Shown here: positions 1 to 6,150 of the stretch, one piece after another
Layout of the letters: each line of letters opens with the position of its first letter
Position numbering within the stretch: the first letter of the stretch is position 1
NCBI GenBank assembly: GCA_902490315.1
Contig: CABUDK010000029.1
Coordinates: forward strand, 1-15,437
Length of the DNA: 15,437 bases
Direction of reading: 5' to 3'
Source of the DNA: an uncultured Porphyromonas sp.
GTDB lineage: Bacteria > Bacteroidota > Bacteroidia > Bacteroidales > Porphyromonadaceae
Notes under the pieces: model-generated
The model's input: the letters and a program-made list of their open reading frames with translations, nothing else
Database searches by the model: none
What the model was told of the DNA's origin: nothing
Made by a program: the position numbers and the translations under genes

Positions 1-53
1 GCCGACCCCCACCCTGTCAAGGTGATGCTCTAAACCAGCTGAGCTAAAGACTC
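1..53 (-). tRNA. tRNA-Val (GAC anticodon), 3' end cut by window edge
   Basis: Read on the minus strand, the acceptor 5' strand GAGTCTT (53-47) is followed by TA, the D-arm start GCTC, and an anticodon arm TCACC-TTGACAG-GGTGG whose five pairs form with one T-G wobble. The loop TTGACAG puts GAC at positions 34-36, which decodes valine GTC/GTT codons. The variable region begins at GGGTC; the T arm and 3' acceptor strand lie outside the window. A matching Bacteroidota promoter lies upstream at 108-138. Confidence 0.88.
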
Positions 54-107
54 GACATCTACCCATCAAACAGCTCCTCAGTCGGAGTCCGTTTTTATTT
101 GGTACCG

Positions 108-138
108 CAAAGTTACAACAAAATTTCGACCCCACCAA
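108..138 (-). promoter_or_regulatory. Bacteroidota-type promoter of the tRNA-Val gene
   Basis: On the minus strand the box TAACTTTG (115-108) matches the Bacteroidota -7 consensus TAnnTTTG. It is preceded, 20 nt upstream, by TTGG (138-135) as a -33-like element. Transcription would start near 100, giving a leader of about 45 nt before the tRNA. Confidence 0.6.
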
Positions 139-213
139 CTATCCGTCTGCACCACTTCGACCAACTTGACGAAGAAAGAGCCCTTGCCACGTCGGAAATC
201 TCAAGTCGCTACG

Positions 214-263
214 GCCGAATACCGAAAGCAACACAGCGATGCGCCTTTATGCAATAGTCTCAT
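214..263 (-). repeat. 50-bp dispersed repeat, copy 1 (faces left)
   Basis: This segment matches the reverse complement of 1255-1304 at 47 of 50 positions; the mismatches are at 221, 241 and 255. Read on the minus strand it begins ATGAGACTATTGCATAAAGG. That start resembles the inward-reading end of insertion-sequence terminal repeats (GAGAC..TTGCA), although no transposase lies nearby. The two copies point away from each other, so they are not the two ends of one element lying between them. Confidence 0.75.
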
Positions 264-420
264 ATTATATACGTAGCCCAGTCGACACGTGTAGCCCTTT
301 GTCGAGAAGCTCGTCTCGATCGGGCAGGGCTGATGCATTATAATCACTCTGTCAGGAGCTACCCATAAGGACAAGCGAGGCATAGATGAGTACACTATAT
401 ATTAATGTGTCAGCCAGGGA

Positions 421-455
421 TTGGCTGTTGGCTGTTAGCTGTTAGCTGTTGGCTG
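421..455. repeat. 7-bp minisatellite, five copies
   Basis: Five consecutive 7-bp units of form TTRGCTG start at 421, 428, 435, 442 and 449. The third and fourth units carry A at the variable position, the others G. The array is followed within 6 bp by a 9-bp array. Confidence 0.85.
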
Positions 456-460
456 GAGTG

Positions 461-505
461 ATCGGAGCCATCAGAGCCATCAGAGCTATCGGAGCCATCG
501 GGACT
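461..505. repeat. 9-bp minisatellite, five copies
   Basis: Five consecutive 9-bp units of form ATCRGAGCC start at 461, 470, 479, 488 and 497. The last unit is degenerate (ATCGGGACT). The units differ by one or two bases, and the period is exact. Confidence 0.85.
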
Positions 506-510
506 CCGAT

Positions 511-545
511 CTCTAACCTCTAACTTCTAACCTCTAATCTCTAAT
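511..545. repeat. 7-bp minisatellite of CTCTAAC type, five copies
   Basis: Five consecutive 7-bp units of form YTCTAAY start at 511, 518, 525, 532 and 539. Loose copies of the same word recur at 838-862, on the far side of the palindromic element at 573-824. Confidence 0.85.
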
Positions 546-572
546 CCACCCTCCGATCCGCCCAGATGGATA

Positions 573-824
573 GGACCTCGCAAGAGGTCCGACGAATCAT
601 AGCCATGGGTCGGAGGGGCAAAGCCCCGAACGACCCATGGGGACAAGACGATAGCAACTTATCGACCCCTTGGGGGTCGGACTAGACGCAGCTTATAGTT
701 ACAGCTCCAGTCCGACCTCCCATAATGGGGAGGTCGCTTACTTCACATGGCACTCCTACCCCCAGTCGTTCGGGGCGTAGCCCCTCCGACTGGGGGCTAT
801 GATTCGTCCGACCGCAAGCGGTCG
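573..824. repeat. inverted pair of three-hairpin units with covarying stems
   Basis: The left unit reads hairpin H1 (573-590: GGACCTC, GCAA loop, GAGGTCC), a 12-nt linker (591-602), H2 (603-640), a 22-nt spacer, and H3 (663-679: CGACCCC/GGGGTCG). The right unit is its mirror on the other strand: H4 (713-736), a 22-nt spacer, H5 (759-796), the same 12-nt linker GACGAATCATAG (808-797), and H6 (809-824). H2 and H5 share an identical inner stem GGGGC/GCCCC and an identical GA/GAA internal loop. Their 10-bp outer stems differ at four pairs, each compensated on the other strand. The spacers have equal length but unrelated sequence. No coding function is supported. Confidence 0.85.
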
Positions 825-914
825 TATCGCTCCGATACCTCTAATCTCTGGACTCTAACCTCCGACCTCTATTTACATATCTTTACGGGGAAATTCGTCC
901 GATTCCCTCCTTTC

Positions 915-1085
915 TCGAATATCCACGTGGGGAATCTCAAATCTCCACGTGGATATTTTTCTTTTTCCACGTGGAGGCGAATCATTTCTTCCGAAGTTTC
1001 ATTTCATTCCTCCGAAGTTTCATTTCATTCCTCCGAAGAATTTTTTATTCTCCACGTGGAGATTTTGAAATATCCACGTGGAAAT
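915..1085 (+). repeat. 21-22 bp periodic array 1 (CCACGTGG and TCCGAAG cores)
   Basis: Eight short cores recur at an almost constant pitch. CCACGTGG is at 923, 945 and 967; TCCGAAG at 990, 1011 and 1032; CCACGTGG again at 1052 and 1074. Steps are 22, 22, 23, 21, 21, 20 and 22 bp, about two helical turns each. The TCCGAAG units are near-identical 21-bp tandem repeats with AT-rich filler. CCACGTGG is a perfect palindrome. A 124-codon plus-strand frame (747-1121) crosses it but is an artefact of the hairpins and the 7-codon period. Confidence 0.85.
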
Positions 1086-1242
1086 CACTTTTTCCCGACG
1101 CAGCGCCGTTTCGATGTGTAGTCAGTTCTAAATTATTGTAGCGAGCCCGCATCAACTTTTCCCAGCCAAGGGTGACGCATCGTAATCGAATTTTTCAAGA
1201 GCCACACACAACGATAGACAAGGAATATAGAGAGGTAAATGA
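1086..1242. other. intergenic stretch, nothing recognised
   Basis: Between the periodic array and the 18-bp palindrome I see no open frame of note, no tRNA and no clear promoter. The segment around 1141-1170 (GCGAGC, then AAGGGTGACG) weakly resembles the bases following the second array (6144-6165: GCGAGC, then AAGGGTGGCG). This may mean both arrays end in a common downstream module. Confidence 0.4.
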
Positions 1243-1260
1243 TCTCATTATATAATGAGA
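1243..1260. repeat. 18-bp perfect palindrome
   Basis: TCTCATTATATAATGAGA is identical to its own reverse complement. Its right half overlaps the start of the second 50-bp repeat copy. It could be a scar or junction of that repeat or a protein-binding dyad; the sequence does not decide. Confidence 0.7.
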
Positions 1261-1304
1261 CTGTTGCATAAAGGCGAATCGCTGTGTTGCTTTCGGGATT
1301 CGGC
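1255..1304 (+). repeat. 50-bp dispersed repeat, copy 2 (faces right)
   Basis: This is the reverse-complement partner of 214-263 (47/50 identical). It begins ATGAGACTGTTGCATAAAGG on the plus strand. Beyond 1304 the flanks of the two copies diverge. Overlapping short frames on both strands (1255-1482 plus, 1248-1430 minus) arise from this repeat and its flank and are not called as genes. Confidence 0.75.
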
Positions 1305-1403
1305 TTCGGTCACATACGGAGGTATGCTCCCTTCAGACCTCACCCTCAGCGCCTTGCGCTTCATCCTTTCTGCAAAGTCTAGGAAGATGGAGCTGGTCAT
1401 CTC

Positions 1404-1461
1404 AAATAAAAAAGGAAGCGACGCTCCCATAGAGTCTACTGTCTCTACGAGAGCGTCGCTT
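1404..1461 (-). terminator. intrinsic terminator after pepO
   Basis: Perfect 11-bp arms AAGCGACGCTC (1416-1426) and GAGCGTCGCTT (1451-1461) enclose a loop that contains a further possible TAGAG/CTCTA pairing. On the minus strand the stem is followed by CC and then TTTTTTATTT (1413-1404), a classic U-tract. It lies 30 bp past the pepO stop codon. Confidence 0.9.
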
Positions 1462-1490
1462 TACGTTGATATGTTGATATAGTGTCTAGA

Positions 1491-3539
1491 TTACCAGACC
1501 ACGACACGCTCCTCAGGAGCAATGTACATGGGGTCGCCAGGCTGGATGTTGAATGCCTCATAGAAGGCATCAATGTTCTTCAGCGCCTGATTGACACGAT
1601 AGATGCCCAAGCTGTGTGGGTCGATCTTGGTCAGACGTATCTCCTCCTCGGGAGTGATGTTCTGACCCCATACACGAGCGTAACCGATGAAGAAGCGCTG
1701 TGCTGGTGTGAAGCCGTCGATCTTCTCGACCGTCTTGCCCTCGAGCTGCTTCTGGAGTGCTAGGTAAGAGACTAGGAGACCGCCCTGGTCAGCGATGTTC
1801 TCTCCAAGTGTCAGATGACCATCAGCGTTGAGCTTGTCATTGATCTTGATCTGGCTGAACTGCTGAGCGAGACGCTCCGTAGAGGTCTTGAAGTTGTTCT
1901 TGTCAGCCTCAGTCCACCAGTTGTGCATATTGCCGACAGCGTCAAACTCGCTACCCTGATCGTCAAATCCGTGCGTCATCTCATGACCGATGACCACACC
2001 GATAGCTCCATAGTTGACAGCGTCATCAGCGTTGATGTTGAAGAAAGGAGGCTGTAGGATACCAGCGGGGAAGCAGATCTCATTCGTCGAAGGCATGTAG
2101 TAAGCGTTGACATCCTGAGGATTCATGAGCCAACGAGAGCGGTCGACTGGCTGACCTAGCTCAGACATGTTGAAGTCGTGCTCGAACTGGATAGCACTGC
2201 GGAGGTTCTCCACAAAGCTCTTGTCCTCTGAGATGTTGAGCTTAGAGTAATCCTTCCACTTGTCAGGATAGCCGATCTTGACGGTGAATTTAGAAAGCTT
2301 CTCGATAGCCTTCTGCTTCGTTTCGTCAGACATCCACCCGAGCTGAGAGATACGATCCTTGAGCGCAGCCTGTAGGTTGCTGATCATCGTCTCCATACGC
2401 TCCTTAGCCTCTGCGGGGAAGTACTTCTTGACATAGACCTCGCCGAGTGCCTCTCCAAGCGTGCCATTGAGGAGGTTGACAGCACGACGCCAGCGTGGAT
2501 GCATCTCCTTGACACCTGAGAGTGTCGTGGAGTAGAAGTCAAAGCTAGCCTGTACAAAGTCGTCCGAGAGATAGCTAGCGTAGCCGTCGATGGTCTGTGC
2601 TAGGACATAGTCCTTGAGTGCCTGTAGGTCTGCCGTGGGGAACCACTTGCTAAACTTCTTGAAGAAGTCTAGCTGACCAGCATTCCAAGACTCTAGAGTC
2701 TGAAGCTTGCGCCCCTCGATGTAGCGTGCCCAGTCGAAGCCAGGGTTGTCAGCAACAAACTTCTTAACCTCAACCTTGTTGAAGTTGCGAGCTACATCAC
2801 GAAGCTGTGTCTGCGAGTAGCACATGTCAGCGAGTATGTTGCTGATAGCGATATTGTTTTTCGCAATGCGCTGCGCATCCTCGGCAGAGTAGCCAGCGAG
2901 CTGAGCGATGCGCTCGATGTACTGGTTGTATGCCTTGATGATCTCCGCATTCTTTGGGTCTGTGTAGTACTCCTTGTTGCCCAGAGCCAGACCTGTCTGA
3001 TTGAGGTTGAAGATGTTCATATCGCTATTCTCAGCATCGGCCATGACGTAGGTGCCAAAGAAGGTAGCATCTCCCTTGTTGTCCTGCTGAGCTGCAAAGT
3101 CTACGAGTGCCTCCTTAGAGTCGATAGCCTCGATAGCCTTTAGTTCGTCCAGAATCGGCTGAGCGCCTAGCTCGTTGCGCTTGACACTGTCGATAGCCTG
3201 CTTGTATAGTACAGAGACGCGATACTCGTTGGTCCCAGCCTTGTAGCTACCCTTAGCGAGCTCATCAACGATACCATGGATCTGCTCGAGTGAGCGATCA
3301 CGTAGCACGTCAAAGGTCCCGAAGCGACTGTAAGCTGGCTTGAGTGGATTAGCCTTGATCCAGCCACCATTGACATAATGGTAGAAGTCATCCTGTGGAC
3401 GCACGAGGGTGTCCATATCAGCTAGATTGATAGCTGGGACGATCTCCTCGTTGGTCTGATTCTCCTGCTTCTTGTTACAAGCAGAGAACGTAATAGATGC
3501 TGCGCATAGAGCAGCAACTAGTAGTTTGCAATTGTTCAT
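1491..3539 (-). CDS. pepO: M13-family zinc endopeptidase (PepO/neprilysin type), lipoprotein
   Basis: Predicted zinc metallo-endopeptidase of the M13 family (neprilysin/PepO), which cleaves oligopeptides outside the cytoplasm. It has the zinc motif HEMTH (residues 519-523), the third zinc ligand in ENIAD (580-584), and the substrate-binding NAYY (478-481). A typical two-domain length of 682 residues fits the family. I chose the internal ATG at 3539, not the upstream one at 3569, because it begins a clean lipoprotein signal (MNNCKLL..SITFSAC) with the lipidated cysteine at residue 21. The mature end CNKKQENQTNEE is polar and acidic. The protein is probably anchored in the outer or inner membrane and helps supply peptides to an amino-acid-fermenting cell. 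It is the last gene of the minus-strand cluster, 50 bp after the nucleotidyltransferase, and is followed by a strong terminator. Confidence 0.93.
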   Translation of the reverse strand: MNNCKLLVAALCAASITFSACNKKQENQTNEEIVPAINLADMDTLVRPQDDFYHYVNGGWIKANPLKPAYSRFGTFDVLRDRSLEQIHGIVDELAKGSYKAGTNEYRVSVLYKQAIDSVKRNELGAQPILDELKAIEAIDSKEALVDFAAQQDNKGDATFFGTYVMADAENSDMNIFNLNQTGLALGNKEYYTDPKNAEIIKAYNQYIERIAQLAGYSAEDAQRIAKNNIAISNILADMCYSQTQLRDVARNFNKVEVKKFVADNPGFDWARYIEGRKLQTLESWNAGQLDFFKKFSKWFPTADLQALKDYVLAQTIDGYASYLSDDFVQASFDFYSTTLSGVKEMHPRWRRAVNLLNGTLGEALGEVYVKKYFPAEAKERMETMISNLQAALKDRISQLGWMSDETKQKAIEKLSKFTVKIGYPDKWKDYSKLNISEDKSFVENLRSAIQFEHDFNMSELGQPVDRSRWLMNPQDVNAYYMPSTNEICFPAGILQPPFFNINADDAVNYGAIGVVIGHEMTHGFDDQGSEFDAVGNMHNWWTEADKNNFKTSTERLAQQFSQIKINDKLNADGHLTLGENIADQGGLLVSYLALQKQLEGKTVEKIDGFTPAQRFFIGYARVWGQNITPEEEIRLTKIDPHSLGIYRVNQALKNIDAFYEAFNIQPGDPMYIAPEERVVVW

Positions 3540-3589
3540 ATTCGATTGTTCGATTTCAAAATGATTCATAAGTAGAGGGAGAGCCTACC

Positions 3590-4495
3590 CTAGAGTAGAG
3601 GTGAGGGATACTCACCCGCGTCGGTCAGCTTCGCCAGATGCTCTATGACCATATCACGGTCAGAGGCGTAGGTCGCGCCGAACCAGCGGGCATCGGTACT
3701 CAAGACCTGCACCTGCGCCAGTCCCTGACGGATCAGCGTGTCGACAACTGTCGGGATAAAGAACTCCGACGTAGGCTCGTTGACATGCTCCTTGAGGAAG
3801 TCCGCAAAGAGTCTCTCAGAGTGCTCCAAGTAGTCAGGCGTAAAGCCCCAGAGGTTCATCGATACGAGTGTACCGCGAGCTATGGAGAGCTTCTTGCCGT
3901 CGTGCATGCTGACTATCTCATGGTTCTCATTCTCGTGGATGTTCTTATGCTCGGTAATGTGCATGAGGTAGCCCTCGGGTGAAGCCTTGCATACGCCACG
4001 GCTCACACTACCCTCAGCGGTGAGCGTGCTCTCGATGTCGTAAGCGACCATACAGTAGGCACCACGACTATCATCGGGGAGCTGAGAAAGGTAGTCACTC
4101 ATCGTCTGAAAAGCCTCACGACCGTAGAAGTCGTCAGCATTGATCACCGCAAAAGGGCCATCGATCTCAGGTGCCGCCATCATCAAGGCGTGATTCGTAC
4201 CCCACGGCTTAGTACGCTCAGCAGGAGCGGTAAAGCCCTCGGGCAGAGAGTCTATCTCCTGGTAAACGACAGCCGTGTCCACAGCCTTCTGATACTTCTG
4301 TAGCACCTGCTCTTTGAATTGCTCGGCAAAGGCGTGACGTATGACAAAGACTACCTTGCCAAAGCCTGCTCGGATCGCATCAAAGACGGAGTAGTCCATG
4401 ATACTCTCGCCCGCCGGTCCCAACTTGTCTAGCTGCTTGAGTCCGCCATAGCGACTGCCCATGCCAGCAGCCATGATGACTAGTGTAGGTTTCAT
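3590..4495 (-). CDS. nucleotidyltransferase of the NDP-sugar pyrophosphorylase fold
   Basis: The N-terminus carries the nucleotide-binding signature of NTP-transferases, AAGMGSRYGGLKQ (residues 9-21). KPWGTNHA follows (96-103), and then NADD (119-122), whose aspartates would bind the metal. Such enzymes join an NTP to a sugar phosphate or a related phosphorylated alcohol and release pyrophosphate; the acceptor cannot be read from the sequence. The length of 301 residues fits a single catalytic domain with a C-terminal extension and no acyltransferase hexapeptide repeats, so it is not a GlmU-type fusion. The start at 4495 (MKPTLVIMAAG) is preferred over an ATG at 4522 because it places the beta-strand/P-loop directly at the N-terminus, as usual. 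It lies 77 bp after luxS and 50 bp before pepO, all on the minus strand. No promoter is evident in either gap, so co-transcription is likely. Confidence 0.85.
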   Translation of the reverse strand: MKPTLVIMAAGMGSRYGGLKQLDKLGPAGESIMDYSVFDAIRAGFGKVVFVIRHAFAEQFKEQVLQKYQKAVDTAVVYQEIDSLPEGFTAPAERTKPWGTNHALMMAAPEIDGPFAVINADDFYGREAFQTMSDYLSQLPDDSRGAYCMVAYDIESTLTAEGSVSRGVCKASPEGYLMHITEHKNIHENENHEIVSMHDGKKLSIARGTLVSMNLWGFTPDYLEHSERLFADFLKEHVNEPTSEFFIPTVVDTLIRQGLAQVQVLSTDARWFGATYASDRDMVIEHLAKLTDAGEYPSPLL

Positions 4496-4572
4496 TCGAT
4501 CGTTAGTTAAGTGTAGGGGCACTCTCTTCTTATCTTACAGAGGGTACCCACTCTATATCGTGTCTCGTTAGA

Positions 4573-5052
4573 TTATTCGGGATAGTGCGTATTCGAGTCA
4601 TCTAGGTGCTCTAGCACCTCCTCTAGATAGCGTCGTGACTCCTCACGTGCCAGCTCTAGGTTGTGCAGCTTGTAGTTGCCACAGTCACGAGGTGCCACGC
4701 CAGGCACAGCACCCTCGTAGTGAGCTACAAAGTCAAAGGCACGACGGAGCAGGTCTGCGATATCTAGCGGGTTAAGGTCTCCGACTATAATCAGGTAGTT
4801 GCCCGTCAAGCAACCCATCGGTCCCCAGTAGATGATACGACTCCCCCACTCGGGATCATTGCGCAGATAGGTCGCTACGAGATGCTCTATCGTATGCAGA
4901 GCACTCAGATCGAGGACTGGCTCACGATTGGGAGCCTTCATGCGTATGTCGAAGGTGGTCACAACCTGATCACCGACGAGGTCACGACGAGAGACATAGA
5001 CACCACGCTTGAGACGCTCGTGGTCTATGGTAAAGCTTGGGATATCCTTCAT
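4573..5052 (-). CDS. luxS: S-ribosylhomocysteine lyase LuxS
   Basis: LuxS cleaves S-ribosylhomocysteine to homocysteine and the autoinducer-2 precursor DPD, in the activated methyl cycle. The metal site is complete: HTIEH (H53, H57 with catalytic E56) and C124 in CGNY. The catalytic cysteine is C81 in GPMGCLTG. The length of 159 residues is normal for the family. The gene starts 18 bp after the pepE stop codon, so the two are probably co-transcribed. The partner nucleosidase that makes the substrate (Pfs/MtnN) is not in this window. Confidence 0.97.
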   Translation of the reverse strand: MKDIPSFTIDHERLKRGVYVSRRDLVGDQVVTTFDIRMKAPNREPVLDLSALHTIEHLVATYLRNDPEWGSRIIYWGPMGCLTGNYLIIVGDLNPLDIADLLRRAFDFVAHYEGAVPGVAPRDCGNYKLHNLELAREESRRYLEEVLEHLDDSNTHYPE

Positions 5053-5070
5053 TACTTTAGGCTACGCAAG

Positions 5071-5793
5071 TTACTTTTTCTCGCTATATGCGAGTACTCC
5101 AGGCTCTATCTCTAGCGGATTGTCGTAGAAGGTGGGATAGTTAAAGAGCCGTGCCGTACGCTCACCCCACAGCGTGATCTTGTCACCTGTGATGTGAAGC
5201 ATACTCCCCTCGCGCAGACCGAGCACATCACAGTTGGGGTTGTACTTGACAAACTCTCGAATACGCTGCTCGCGCGTCTCGCCACCATGTCCCTCAGGAT
5301 GTGCATCGAGGTAGTGCGGATTGATCTGGAAGGAGATCAGCCCCAGCGCCTGCGTCGTATCAGGATTGCAGATAGGCATATCGTTTGTCGTCATGATCGT
5401 CGGGCAGGCAAGGTTAGAGCCAGCGCTCCAGCCCACGTAGGGGATACCGTCCTCGAGGACACGCTCACGGATGAGTTTCATAGCGCCCATATCTTGTAGC
5501 TGCTTGAGAAGCGCCCATGTATTGCCTCCACCGACCATGATCGCCTTAGCAGAGGCAATCGCCTGTAGTGGCTTATCGTAGGTATGCAGACCCGTGACAT
5601 TGACGCCAACGCCACCAAGTGCATTATTGACCTTAGCTACATACTCATCCCAGCTATAGGTGATGGCGGCATAAGGGACAAAGAGTACATCCTGAGCCAC
5701 TGGACCTAGGAAGCGACCAATCTCCTCTGCAGCGTAGCCTAGATAGGGCTGACCCTGAGATGCGGAATTGGATATAAGTAAGAGTTTCTTCAT
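5071..5793 (-). CDS. pepE: dipeptidase E (peptidase family S51, alpha-aspartyl dipeptidase)
   Basis: Peptidase E hydrolyses dipeptides with an N-terminal aspartate in the cytoplasm. The nucleophile elbow GWSAGSN places Ser123. Asp138 in NDMP and His160 in INPHYLD complete the triad, with the same 15- and 22-residue spacings as the E. coli enzyme (S120, D135, H157). At 240 residues the length is close to the E. coli protein. I chose the ATG at 5793 (MKKLLLISNS). The open frame continues up to 5910, but that extension would run through the promoter at 5827-5834 and is not conserved-looking. The gene is first in the minus-strand cluster. It fits with PepO as part of a peptide-degrading set. Confidence 0.95.
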   Translation of the reverse strand: MKKLLLISNSASQGQPYLGYAAEEIGRFLGPVAQDVLFVPYAAITYSWDEYVAKVNNALGGVGVNVTGLHTYDKPLQAIASAKAIMVGGGNTWALLKQLQDMGAMKLIRERVLEDGIPYVGWSAGSNLACPTIMTTNDMPICNPDTTQALGLISFQINPHYLDAHPEGHGGETREQRIREFVKYNPNCDVLGLREGSMLHITGDKITLWGERTARLFNYPTFYDNPLEIEPGVLAYSEKK

Positions 5794-5826
5794 GTCTATA
5801 CCAAGTTGGTTGAGATAATCCATTCG

Positions 5827-5859
5827 CAAAGGTACAAAATAGAAACACACGGCTCCAAG
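5827..5859 (-). promoter_or_regulatory. promoter of the pepE-luxS cluster
   Basis: On the minus strand TACCTTTG (5834-5827) is an exact TAnnTTTG -7 box. A CTTGG element (5859-5855), with its TTG at 5858-5856, lies 21 nt further upstream as a -33-like box. Predicted transcription starts near 5820, about 27 nt before the pepE start. It is the only recognisable promoter for the pepE, luxS, nucleotidyltransferase and pepO series. Confidence 0.6.
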
Positions 5860-5929
5860 CTTTTCGTACAGACACATTGCGAAATCAATCATCTCCACGA
5901 CTTCCAGCATTCAATTCACCAAGCTTTCA

Positions 5930-6140
5930 GAACCTCCACGGAGGAAATTCCAAATAGCTCGCTGGAAAATAAAAATTCTCCACGGAGGTATGACGCAAAA
6001 CTTCCGAAGATTCAAATGAAACTTCGGAAGATTCAAATGATAAGTCCGAAGAATTTCTCCATTCCTCCCGAAGAAAATAAAAATCCCCACCGAGGAATTT
6101 CGCACTTCCTCCGTGGGGTGCCAGAAGCCTCCCGACAAAC
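5930..6140 (-). repeat. 21-22 bp periodic array 2 (CCACGGAGG and TCCGAAG cores)
   Basis: Cores recur at 5936 (CCACGG), about 5958 (degenerate), 5980 (CCACGG), 6003 (TCCGAAG), 6024 (TCGGAAG), 6045 (TCCGAAG), 6066 (TCCCGAAG), 6087 (CCACCGAGG), about 6110 (TCCGTGGGG) and about 6130 (TCCCGAC). Steps are 20-23 bp. Read on the minus strand, the central unit CTTCCGAAGTTTCATTTGAA nearly matches the 21-bp unit of array 1. The two loci are therefore members of one family in opposite orientation. It fills the gap between the 271-residue membrane protein and the pepE promoter. Overlapping short frames (5911-6138 and 5927-6154, minus; 5806-6165, plus) are by-products of the period. Confidence 0.8.
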
Positions 6141-6150
6141 ATTGCGAGCA

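Larger units (their letters stand above)
54..420. other. intergenic stretch without a convincing gene
   Basis: Apart from the tRNA promoter, this stretch contains one copy of a 50-bp repeat (214-263) and a hairpin-rich segment. In the latter, AGCCCT (293-298) pairs with AGGGCT (326-331) around an inner CGAGA (303-307)/TCTCG (314-318) stem, and the palindrome ACACGTGT sits at 285-292. A 64-codon minus-strand open frame covers 201-395, but it has no family resemblance and is largely explained by the repeat. No protein gene is called. Confidence 0.5.

Noticed and set aside
1..420. Genomic island integrated at the tRNA-Val gene
   Set aside because: The repeats lie on the 5' side of the tRNA. Integration normally uses the 3' end, which points out of the window, and no integrase or duplicated tRNA end is visible.
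915..1085. CRISPR array
   Set aside because: The period is 21-22 bp with 7-8 bp cores and AT-rich filler that is itself repeated. CRISPR repeats are longer (about 23-47 bp) with unique spacers of similar length, and no cas genes are present.
747..1121. 124-residue protein on the plus strand
   Set aside because: The frame runs through hairpins H5 and H6, CTCTAAC words and the 21-bp array. Its sequence is fully explained by repeats and has no domain features.
1248..1482. Short overlapping frames on both strands next to copy 2 of the 50-bp repeat
   Set aside because: Both derive from the dispersed repeat and run into the pepO terminator. Neither has a recognisable fold or a promoter.
5911..6138. 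75-residue proteins on the minus strand and the 119-residue frame on the plus strand
   Set aside because: They are open only because the array has a period divisible by three; the peptide is a repetition of SSEVSFE-like units.
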